A stretch of 52,116 nucleotides of DNA, taken from a virus. A model generated the notes under the pieces. The model saw only the letters and a list, made by a program, of their open reading frames with translations. It had not been told where the DNA came from and searched no databases. The stretch is taken from positions 1 through 52,116 of the IMG/VR virus record IMGVR_UViG_3300006622_000009, one strand, 5' to 3'. Position numbers and translations under genes: made by a program. The number at the start of each line of letters is the position of its first letter. The stretch's first letter is position 1. Below, one piece after another: positions 8,124 through 18,000 of this stretch.

Positions 8124-9563
8124 ATGGCTTTTACTATTACGCCGACAAGCACGGCACTACAACCATCAGCTGAGAGAGTTGCTTTAAGCACTAACTACCT
8201 TGGTAATGATGACTTTACATTTGCGCAGCAATACCTTCCTGATTTGATGGAGAAGGAATTTGAGCGCTACGGAAATCGCTCTGTATCTTCATTCCTTCGA
8301 ATGGTAGGTGCTGAGATGCCTTCTAACTCTGACCTTATCAAATGGGCTGAGCAAGGAAGATTACACATTAAGTTCACTAACTGTGCGTCTGGTGCAGCTA
8401 CAAGTGCTGATACAGCAACTATTACTGTTAATGACGCTGATGCTCCTGCTGCTGGAAAACTTCCTTTGAAAGTTGGACAGACAGTAATGCTTTCAGACAA
8501 CACAGCTTCTTCTACATTTTCAAATAAAGCAATTATCACTGCTGTTAGCACAACTGCTAACACTTTTGATGTAGCTTATTATGAGGCAGCTGGTCAACAG
8601 TTTGATACTTCTGATGTACTTACTGTATTTGTTTATGGTTCTGAGTACAACAAAGGAACTGATGCTTCTGATTTGATTTCAGTTGATGCTGATGACAATA
8701 TCTTCGAGAACAAGCCTATTATCTTAAAAGAGAAGTATGCTGTTTCTGGTTCTGATATGGCTCAAATCGGTTGGATTGAAGTAACTACTGAAAACGGTGC
8801 GACTGGATACCTATGGTATATTAAGTCTGAGCACGAAACTCGTTTACGATTTGAAGATTACCTTGAAACTGCAATGGTTGAGGCTGTTCCAGCTGAAGCT
8901 GCTTCTGGTGCTGGTGATTATCTTCAAGGAGTTGGTGCTGGTTTAAGTGCAGCTGGACTTAGTGGTTCTGAGGGACTATTCCACCAAGTTGAAAACAGAG
9001 GTAACGTTGCTGACGGAAGTTTAGATGCACTTGAAGACTTTGACAATGTTGTTAAGCGTCTTGATAAAGAAGGTGCTATTGAAGAGAATGTTCTTTTCAT
9101 TGACCGTCAATTGAGCTTTAGCATCGACGATATGTTGGCTGCTCAAAACTCTTACGGTACTAATGGTACTTCTTATGGATTGTTTGACAATGACGAAGAC
9201 ATGGCCCTTAACCTTGGATTCTCTGGATTCCGCAGAGGGTATGACTTCTACAAGTCTGACTGGAAATACTTGAATGACGCTACTATGAGAGGTGGAGTTG
9301 TTGGAGGAGCTGTCAATGGTATTCTTGTACCTGCTGGTTCTACAACTGTTTATGACCAAGTTCTTGGTAAAAACGCTAAACGTCCATTCTTACACGTGCG
9401 TTATAGAGCTTCTGAAACTGAAGACCGTAAGTACAAAACATGGATTACAGGTTCTGCTGGAGGCGCTTCTTCAAGCGACCTTGATGCAATGCAAGTTAAT
9501 TACTTGTCTGAGCGTGCAATTTGTGTACTTGGTGCTAACAACTTCTTCTTATTCGAAGACTAA
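8124..9563 (+). CDS. Major capsid protein
   Basis: 479 residues, about the size of crAss-like major capsid proteins. It begins MAFTITPTSTALQPSAERVA with an N-arm (YLPDLMEKEFERYGNRSVSSFLR, quoted only as start and end pattern), has an inserted beta-rich domain at about residues 90-190, and a core with FEDYLETAMVEAV (about 245-258) resembling the HK97-fold spine helix. Codon usage shifts to many GCT, GGT and ACT codons relative to neighbours, as expected for the most highly expressed gene. It is followed immediately by a strong terminator, isolating the scaffold-capsid transcript. Identification is from position, size and composition. Confidence 0.85.
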   Translation: MAFTITPTSTALQPSAERVALSTNYLGNDDFTFAQQYLPDLMEKEFERYGNRSVSSFLRMVGAEMPSNSDLIKWAEQGRLHIKFTNCASGAATSADTATITVNDADAPAAGKLPLKVGQTVMLSDNTASSTFSNKAIITAVSTTANTFDVAYYEAAGQQFDTSDVLTVFVYGSEYNKGTDASDLISVDADDNIFENKPIILKEKYAVSGSDMAQIGWIEVTTENGATGYLWYIKSEHETRLRFEDYLETAMVEAVPAEAASGAGDYLQGVGAGLSAAGLSGSEGLFHQVENRGNVADGSLDALEDFDNVVKRLDKEGAIEENVLFIDRQLSFSIDDMLAAQNSYGTNGTSYGLFDNDEDMALNLGFSGFRRGYDFYKSDWKYLNDATMRGGVVGGAVNGILVPAGSTTVYDQVLGKNAKRPFLHVRYRASETEDRKYKTWITGSAGGASSSDLDAMQVNYLSERAICVLGANNFFLFED

Positions 9564-9570
9564 TATCTAT

Positions 9571-9600
9571 GGGGGAGGGAGTTTCTCTCCCCCTTTTTTT
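9571..9600 (+). terminator. Rho-independent terminator after the capsid gene
   Basis: GGGGGAG (9571-9577) pairs with CTCCCCC (9587-9593), followed by a run of seven T. It lies 8 nt after the capsid stop codon. A very stable stem for this AT-rich genome. Confidence 0.9.
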
Positions 9601-9608
9601 TAACTTTA
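9601..9608 (+). promoter_or_regulatory. Weak TAnnTTT(G) promoter box after the terminator
   Basis: TAACTTTA differs from TAnnTTTG only in the last base. It is followed by the usual A/T leader and an ATG 17 nt downstream, at 9626. It may restart transcription after the capsid terminator. Weaker than the other boxes. Confidence 0.4.
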
Positions 9609-9625
9609 ATTAAAATTTTAATACA

Positions 9626-10381
9626 ATGGCAAAGAAACAAGCCGTCCTTACGGACAAAGTTTACAGACTAAAACGAAGCACAACGCCACTTAGCTATATG
9701 CTTCAAACTAAAAGCTCAAAAAGAAAACCACTTCTTTATTTTGATGGGCAAACCAACAGAGAGCTTAGATACGCAAGAAACCAAAAGACACCTTTTTTAG
9801 ACGAGCAAGACGGTAATGCTGTTCTTGAACCAGTTATTTTTGAAACAGGTCTTTTGTATGTTCCTAAAACAAATCCAGTGCTGCAGGAGTTTTTGAGTTA
9901 CCACCCTGGTAACGGTAGTGTATTTGATGTTGTTGACAACGAAAAAGATGCTGCGGTTGAGGTTGAAACATTAGACCATCAACTAGAAGCTCAGATTCAA
10001 GCTCGTGATTTAGAACTTGAAGTTATAGAAACATTGTGCAGAGTATTACTTGGTCAGAATGTAGACAAGATGACAAGTGCAGAAATGAAACGAGACATTA
10101 GGTTGTTTGCTAAAAACAATCCAGTTGACTTCCTTGACGCTCTTAATGACCCAATGCTCAAGCTTCAGGATTTGTGTTACAGATTATTTGATGAAGGTGT
10201 AGTTACTCTTAAAAACAATAAGAAAGATATTTACTACAACCTAAAGTCAAACAAAAACAAAATCATGACAGTGCCATTTGGTGAAGACCCAGTGTTTATG
10301 CTGGCATCATACTTCCAAACAGATGATGGTATTGAGGTGATGAAGATTTTAGAAAACAAGATTGAATCTTCTGAAGACTAA
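9626..10381 (+). CDS. Conserved phage protein downstream of capsid gene (251 aa)
   Basis: The N-terminal 90 residues form a basic globular part (SYMLQTKSSKRKPLLYFD, then RELRYARNQKTPF). A YHPGNGSVFDVVD hinge and an acidic stretch (EVETLDHQLEAQIQ) follow, and the last 110 residues are helical (KMTSAEMKRDIRLFAKNNP). Proteins with SYMLQ.K...R.PLL.FD and YHP.NG signatures directly follow the capsid gene in many Bacteroidetes phages, but their role is not established. The gene is bracketed by terminators, so it forms its own transcript. A head-associated or DNA-binding role is possible; I do not assign one. Confidence 0.75.
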   Translation: MAKKQAVLTDKVYRLKRSTTPLSYMLQTKSSKRKPLLYFDGQTNRELRYARNQKTPFLDEQDGNAVLEPVIFETGLLYVPKTNPVLQEFLSYHPGNGSVFDVVDNEKDAAVEVETLDHQLEAQIQARDLELEVIETLCRVLLGQNVDKMTSAEMKRDIRLFAKNNPVDFLDALNDPMLKLQDLCYRLFDEGVVTLKNNKKDIYYNLKSNKNKIMTVPFGEDPVFMLASYFQTDDGIEVMKILENKIESSED

Positions 10382-10403
10382 CAAAAATTACAGACATTGT
10401 AAG

Positions 10404-10434
10404 GGGCTCTAATTTTAGAGCCCTTTCTTTTTTT
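10404..10434 (+). terminator. Rho-independent terminator
   Basis: GGGCTCTAA (10404-10412) pairs with TTAGAGCCC (10415-10423) across a tight TT loop, followed by TTTCTTTTTTT. It ends the single-gene unit 9626-10381. Confidence 0.9.
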
Positions 10435-10437
10435 GCT

Positions 10438-10445
10438 TATCTTTG
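10438..10445 (+). promoter_or_regulatory. TATCTTTG -7 promoter box before the adaptor/tail operon
   Basis: TATCTTTG starts just after the terminator T-run and lies 14 nt before the ATG at 10460. The only candidate -33 element is T-rich. It would drive the adaptor, muzzle and tail genes. Confidence 0.6.
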
Positions 10446-10459
10446 TGTAAATTTTTACG

Positions 10460-11188
10460 ATGATAAACTCTGTAAGAACAACAGTATTGGCCATAGCTAA
10501 TAAGAATAACTTTGGCTACATATCACCGAATGATTTCAACCTCTATGCAAAGCAGGCTCAACTTGATTTGTTTGAGGATTATTTCTATGCATACAATGCA
10601 CAGATAAGAAAAGAAAACGCAAGGCAATCAGGGACTGGGTATGCTGATATCACAAAAGGTTTGGCGGAAGTAATTGATTCTTTTTCTATTGTTACTAATT
10701 TATCTAATTCTGTTGGTACGGAAAGTAATGTGTATATAGCACCTTCTAATTACTATTTAATAAACTCTTTAACAAGATTAGACAGAGATACTGGGGAAAT
10801 TAAGAATGAAATAGAAAAGGTAAGTCAAACAAAATATTATGCATTACAAATGTCTAATCTTACAAAACCAACTGAAGATTATCCTGTTTATGTTTTAGAC
10901 AATAATAATATAACAGTTTATCCAAGAACTATAATTGGTAATAACTCTGTGTCTTGTTCTTACATAAGATATCCAAGAGACCCCAAGTGGACGTATATTG
11001 ACATTGCTTCTGGAGAACCTGTATTTGATGCAACTGCATCTGACTATCAGGATTTCGAGCTACCACTATCTGATGAACCATCTTTGATTATGAAGATACT
11101 TCAGTACGCTGGCGTTTCGATAAGAGAAAAAGACCTTGTGGCTTTTGCAAACAATGAAGAACTAAAAGAACAACAACAAGAACAATAA
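10460..11188 (+). CDS. Putative head-tail adaptor/ring protein 1
   Basis: 242 residues. The start, MINSVRTTVLAIANKNNFGY followed by ISPNDFNLYAKQAQLDLFEDYF, is a helical signature seen in connector proteins of Bacteroidetes podoviruses. The middle is beta-rich and the end is a helix with a Glu/Gln tail (KEQQQEQ). Together with the next gene it occupies the place where ring or gatekeeper proteins bridging portal and tail are encoded. The spacing to the next gene is 1 nt. No catalytic residues are expected. Which ring layer it forms cannot be told from sequence alone. Confidence 0.65.
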   Translation: MINSVRTTVLAIANKNNFGYISPNDFNLYAKQAQLDLFEDYFYAYNAQIRKENARQSGTGYADITKGLAEVIDSFSIVTNLSNSVGTESNVYIAPSNYYLINSLTRLDRDTGEIKNEIEKVSQTKYYALQMSNLTKPTEDYPVYVLDNNNITVYPRTIIGNNSVSCSYIRYPRDPKWTYIDIASGEPVFDATASDYQDFELPLSDEPSLIMKILQYAGVSIREKDLVAFANNEELKEQQQEQ

Positions 11189-11189
11189 G

Positions 11190-12098
11190 ATGGCTTATAT
11201 ATCTGATTTCACATATTACGAAGAAGACAACGGAGAAAACTTTGGTTCGTCTCAGTATATAAAGTTATCTGAGATTGTAAACAATTTTATGTTGATGTAT
11301 GTTGGAAACCACGAGATTATCAACAACATACCAAGGTACAAGGTTTTGTTCCATGCAAAGCGTGCTATTCAAGAGCTTCACTATGATGCAATGAGAGATG
11401 TAAAAGTTCTTGAGCAATCAGTTACGGATAGACTTCAGGTTATATTGCCAAGTGATTATGTGAACTATGTTCGCATATCAATGTATAAGGACAACATATT
11501 GTTCCCACTTGTTGAGAACATGCAAACGAATTATTCTAAAGCATATCTAAAAGATAACAACGACAAGATATTGTTTGACAATGATGGTAGGGTTTTAGAA
11601 GGATTATCTGACCTTGATTACGACAGAATCAATAAACTTCAGAAGAGTTTATACCTAGGAGATGGTATAATGAATGGAGAAAGAGGTTATTATGATGGAG
11701 AAAACTGGTATTTTGATAGAGTCATAGGAGCTCGCTACGGACTTAATACAGAGACAGCTAACATCAACCCTACCTTTAGAATAGATAATCGCTCAGGAGT
11801 TATTAATTTTAGCTCTGAAGTTGTAGAGGGACAGAAGATTATTATCGAATACATATCAGATGGATTAGAGAAGGGTGAGGATAATCAAGTTGTTGTAAAC
11901 AAACTTGCTGAAGAATTTATATATGCCTATATTAGGTACATGATATTGAGCACAAAGCTAGGCGTTCAGGAATATATTGTTCGAAGAGCACAAAAAGAAA
12001 AGACAGCTTTGTATCGAAATGCTAAGTTAAGAATGAGTAATCTACACCCAAGCAGACTTCTTATGAGTCTACGGGGTCAATATAAGTGGATAAAGTAA
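11190..12098 (+). CDS. Putative head-tail adaptor/ring protein 2
   Basis: 302 residues. N-terminal helices (YKVLFHAKRAIQELHYDAMR) are followed by a short strand cluster (LEQSVTDRLQVILPSDYVNY) of the kind seen in tail tubular or head-completion proteins, then a long helix (EFIYAYIRYMILSTKLGVQE) and a basic C-terminus (RGQYKWIK). It lies 1 nt after ring protein 1 and 1 nt before the muzzle gene, so the three are translationally linked. Probably a dodecameric ring under the portal; the role is assigned by order and helix pattern. Confidence 0.65.
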   Translation: MAYISDFTYYEEDNGENFGSSQYIKLSEIVNNFMLMYVGNHEIINNIPRYKVLFHAKRAIQELHYDAMRDVKVLEQSVTDRLQVILPSDYVNYVRISMYKDNILFPLVENMQTNYSKAYLKDNNDKILFDNDGRVLEGLSDLDYDRINKLQKSLYLGDGIMNGERGYYDGENWYFDRVIGARYGLNTETANINPTFRIDNRSGVINFSSEVVEGQKIIIEYISDGLEKGEDNQVVVNKLAEEFIYAYIRYMILSTKLGVQEYIVRRAQKEKTALYRNAKLRMSNLHPSRLLMSLRGQYKWIK

Positions 12099-12099
12099 T

Positions 12100-15000
12100 A
12101 TGATTACAAAGACTACTTTCATAAAAGGCGTGATGAATAAGAGCGTCGATGAACGCTTGTTACCTCAAGGCGAATACATTGACGGACTTAACATTAGAGC
12201 TGGCTCTACTGAAGATAGTGAGATTGGAGCTATAGAAAACTCAAAAGGAAATGAGCTCTTAACAAATATACCTGATGGCATTACAACTCTTGAATACAAT
12301 GGAACTCCTCTTGATGAGAGTAATGGAGCTATGTGTATCGGAGCCTATGAAGACGGAGCTAACGAAACCATATACTTTTTTGTAACAAGTGAGATTGCAG
12401 ATATCATCGCATCTTGGACTGTAGGTGAAGATGGTGTTAGCGGTGGTATTAGATATCATGTTATTAGTACATCTGTACTTAACTTTAGCAAAGAAAACAG
12501 AATTGTAGGTATAGATAAGGTAGATGACCTTTTATTCTTTACAGACAATTTAAATCCTCCACGAAAGATAAATGTAACACGCCCATATGGAGAGCCAGTA
12601 AATGATGTCGACTCAATTACAGAAGAGGATTTGTCTGTGATTGTAAAACCACCATTGAATGCACCTACCATATCAACCTTTAATTCAGAGAGAAGAGGTA
12701 ACTATCTTGAAGATAAGATTATAACATTCTCATATAGATGGAGATATCAAGACGGAGAGTATAGTGCCCTGTCTCCATTTTCAGAGGCTGCATTTTCACC
12801 TATTGGATTTCGATTGGATTTAGATGGATTGTTCAATGCTGGAATGAAAAACAGAATGAACAATGCTGTTGTTGAGGTTGAAACAGGAAATGATAGGGTT
12901 AAGGAAATTCAGATTTGTTTTAAAAGAAGTGGAGATAACAGTGTTTACGTTATAGATAATTACGATAAAGAAGGTTTAGATATTGACAGTGACTCAACTT
13001 TCAATATAAACTTTGATAATAGTAAAATATATACGGTTCTGCCTCAAGAAGAATTGTTTAGGTTGTACGACAATGTTCCTAAGAAAGCTAAAGCCCAAAC
13101 AATTATGGGCAATAGGGTTATGTATGGGAACTATATTGATGGTCACAACATGCAAGTTACTGAAGGAGGAAGGGAAGTTGAAGTTGATTTTGATGCTAGT
13201 CTAATTTCTTCTGAAGTCTTTACAAAGTCAGTGGATACAGAAACATTTAATTCATCTGCATATGATATTGACCCTGCCAATACAGGATATTCAGTTACTG
13301 ACGCTGGTGTAAGAGTTGATTTTACAAACTTCCTATCTTCAAATGAACTTTCAAAGGGCTCTGTTGTTACGTTTACTTTTAATATATCTCATGATAGTTA
13401 TACCACTTCAGGTACAGCTCCAACAGATTTTCAAGACTCATTTAATATAAGCTCATCTATTGTACTTAGTCAAGATTATGCAAGTGCAAATGATTTGATG
13501 GGTTCTCCTGAGTTTGCTGCATTTATAGGAACGACAAATAACATAAAGCCAATAGCTGATGCGGATGAGGGGGGAACTTTAACAGATTTATTTAACGCAA
13601 ACGTATCTACATCCGCTTTGCCAGGGGGGTACTCAAAAGCAGGCAGTGGATTAACTGCAATAGGACAAGGATTCGAATATAGTTTATATACAACAAACAC
13701 TCCTTCAATATTGTGTAACGCAATGAAGTATACTCATGCTACAGACCCAGATATCTATGAGTATTTTTCTTTTAACATTGCATCTGTTGACGTTACAAGT
13801 CCAGAAGGGTTTGAAAGTTTACACAGCAACAGAAACTATTCACTTGGGATTGTATACCTAGACGAACAAGGAAGACAGTCAACTGTGTTTACTTCTCAAA
13901 ATAATGGAGTATATACAAGAGCTAGAAACTCTGTAAATAAAAATCAAGTTAGGCTACAAATAAATAGTCAGCCACCATATTGGGCTACTGCATACAGACC
14001 TGTTATAAAACCTACTTACGGTACATATGAAACGATATATTCTATCACCGTTTTCGAGGACAGCACATTTGCATATTTTCTTTTAGATGGCGAAAATGCT
14101 AGAAAGGTAAATGAAGGCGATAAGCTTATTGTGAAATCAGACGAAAGTGGAGCTTTAGATAAACTTGTTGAAACAACAGTACTGGACGTATCCACGCAAG
14201 AGGCAAACTTTTTAATTCCTAATGACGCAGGTTCAGAGGGTGTTGTTCAGCCAGCTGGCGTTTATATGAAGCTTAAGCCAACTAACTTTACTGTAAATGC
14301 TAATATTAGTGAAGACACTGAAGATTTGTTTTTCTTAGGTGACAGTGGAAAAGTAAATGGTTTAGTTACAGAACAGAACAGCAAGGGAAATAATATTAAG
14401 GGAAGGGCTCTTGGAGCAACATTAATAACAGAAGAGGTTAGCGGTACTCATGTGCCTGTTGCCATTCCAGCTGGGACTAAGGTTATTTTAAGCTATGAGG
14501 TTGGGTGGAATCAAGGAGTTGTATCTGGATGTTCATTACAAGCAACAGGAGCTGAGTTTATAGCTCAAGCTGATTATGTTGACTTTAGAGAAATGGTTGA
14601 CGCTCAAAATATAAATTTATCTCAGCCTGGAACATATGTGAATCAAGGTTCAATATATCCTTGTTATTCAGCATCTCAAGATACTACATTGTATACCAGC
14701 ACAGATACTGTAATGACTGCAGCTGGCTCAAATCCAGAAAGAGGACAACATCAATTTGATTTTGTTAAAGACAGCAATTCTGGGGCAATAGCTCTTAGGC
14801 TTATAAGTGGCGCAGAAATTACTGGAACAGACTTAGTTGGTAGTAATATTTCTGACGCTGGAATTGCAATAACATATCAATTTTCTTCTGTATCAGAGAC
14901 TGACTCTGGAGCTTTTGTTTTTGAAACAAAACCAGTGGCTATTGACAATGAAATATATTTTGAATCTTCAGAAACATTCTTAATACAAGATGGTGAGCAT

Positions 15001-18000
15001 CAAGGGAATGAGCAAAACCAATTTGGTGGAGCACCAGCTATTTCAACATTAGACTTTTTCGATTGCTATACTTTTGGAAATGGTGTAGAAAGTTACAAGA
15101 TAGAAGACCTTATTGCTGGAGACCCATTGCTTATAGGACAAAGAACAACTTCTGTATCTGAGCAAGACTACAAAGAGGCGCATAGATTTGCATCTATAAC
15201 TTACTCAGGGGTTTACAATGCAGAAACAAACTTAAACAAGCTCAACCAATTTAACCTATCACTTGCAAACTACAGTGATTTAGAGAAGTCCTTTGGTAAG
15301 ATTGGCATATTGCACGCTAGAGAAACAGACCTACTTGTTCTTCAGGAGGATAGAGTTTCTTATGTATTGCAAGGAAAAAACCTATTATCTGATTCCATTG
15401 GGGGTGGTGCTGTAACATCTGTCCCTGAAGTTTTAGGAACTCAGATTGCACGAAACGAAGAGTATGGTATATCAGCTGATGCTGAAACATTCGCTCACTT
15501 TGGAAATGAAGTGTTCTTTACGGACTCTAAAAGAGGTGCTGTACTTAGCTTAATAGGAGGAAGTTACAAACAAGATAAGCTAATCCCTATATCTGAATTA
15601 GGAATGCGCTCTTACTTTAGAGATACATTTATAGAATCATTCAGGTCATACAAGCTTGGTGGCTTTGACCCATATATGAACGAATATGTTCTTACCATAA
15701 ACGAAGATGAGCAAGATGTTGTAACACCAATAATAGAAGAAGTAGAGTGTTCTCCAGATAATGAATTCACAACAGAACTAATTAGCCAAGATACATATGA
15801 GGTTCAGTTTGACCCATTCATTGGTACAGTTGAGATAGACTACACCGTTCAAAGTATTAATGAAACTATCATGCAGGTTGTTTGGGATGACACTCAAGTT
15901 GTTAATAGTGTTATTAGTGGAACAGGAAGCGTAAGTTTCTCAAAAACAAAGAACTATCCAGACACGGCTACTGTAACTATTAGCTGTCCAGGATTAGATG
16001 TTCAGCCATGTAATCAGGGAATGGATGTATTGTTCCTTGTGGATTACAGCTCACTATCAGGTTCAACTTGGATGCCAGAACATCTTCAGACTTTGAAAAA
16101 CGACATGAGTAGTATCATAACTACAATAGAGCAGCAATCTGGAGGAGATTATAGACTGGGGCTTGTTACTTATGAGTCTATTGAAGATTCAAACATACCA
16201 TCATTTAATGGAGAAACTACTGCTGTTGGTGGTGCAGACAGGTTGATTGATTCAAATGCTAATTTTGTTGGTGTATTTCAAAAAGCTAGAGGTTTAAATC
16301 CGTTTGATGGCTCTAACGTTTCTTTTAAAATAAGTTCAACTGAACTTCAAGTTGCTGATGATGGTTACTTTAATGTAGTTGGAATGCCCTATGCTGTTGG
16401 TACTCAACTAACGGGCGATTGGCCAAAATATACAGTTCAAGGTGATTATCATTATTTACCTTCTGCACAAAAATACATTGATACAGATTCATCATATATT
16501 CCATATATTACTTGCTTTGAAAAACTTTCTGCTGGAAATAAAGATTCTTTCAATAGATACTTAAGGTCTATAGGTAGAAATAATTTTGCCAGCAGTCACT
16601 TGCAAGGAAGCACTACATCAACAGCTACCAACAAACTTATTGATGGTAATGCAACATTTGTAACTGATGGCATTCGACCTGGTGATGTAATATATAAATA
16701 TCAATCAGACCCAAGCACATGGTCTTCTGGAATTTCAGCTACAGTTGTTTCTGTAGATAGCGAAACTCAGCTTACTTTAGATGCCAATATATTTTTTCCA
16801 GTTGTTGGAGATTTATGGACATACGGAACTCAACAAGGAACAGATGCAGTGAGAGGATTTACTCCACTTATCTATAAAAGCCAGCCATCTGGGGTTGCTT
16901 TGAGTAGAATTGTTGAGCACAATTTAGCTGGAGCATTTAGAAACAATGTAAACAAACAAATTATTCTATACACAAACACCAAACCTGGAGGTGAAAACGC
17001 ATTCCATAATCAAGGAGATGCAGATGAGTTTTTAAGATTGGCTTCAATATGTAATGATTTAGGAATAGTTCTTAATATCATAGGTCCAAATGAAAACCCC
17101 TACGAGCCAAACACAAATGTATATGCAGATGCTGTATCAATTACAAATGGCGTTAGAGTCAATAGTTTTGCGTCTGGCTCAGTTCTTTCAGCTATTGAAA
17201 GTACTTGTGGTGCAGAGAGAACAATACCATCATACAGATGTGACCAAGACATAACCTCGCTTTCATTATCTTCAATTAGCACATACACATATAACCTAGA
17301 CCTTGGCAATACCACAGGCAGTGCGTTTATTAATTGTAGTTCTGTTAATCCAGTATCAATAAGTGCAGAGTATAATGGAACAACATACACTGGGGGACCA
17401 GGAGTTAGTGTTCAGGTAGAGATATCTGTTCAAGAAGAAGACCCAAGTTCTATAGCTACCGTAACTGTTACAAGTGAAACAAACCAAACAGGAGTGAGTA
17501 TAACTCACACTTGTCCAGTTCTTCCGCCCGAAAGAAAAGTATACATGGTTGTTGTTAATGATGCTAATCAAGGTTCTCCTGTACCTCAAACGATAACAAA
17601 CAGATACAATGTAGGAACTAATGACCCAACAAATGATTCTACACTTGATACTATATTTAGTGCTAGTGGTGTTAGTAACGACACAAGTGTAACAGGATTT
17701 ACTGATGGTTCTAACAGCATTATACCTCTTAACGGAGATACAGTTACTGTAACATCAATTAAGTCTCCAGGGCAAACAGGTGATTTCAATCCGTGTAACT
17801 CTATTGGATATTATGTTGGACCAGAACAAGACCTTACTCCTGAAGTTTTATTAAACAAAGCAACTTTTGAAGATGTAACTTCTACTACAGCAGCAGATGG
17901 AACAGAAACAAACCAAATAGAATTTACAGTTGAATCACAAGATGAAGGTGAAAACCCAGATGCTATATATTTGATTTGGAACTACAGAGACAACCTACCT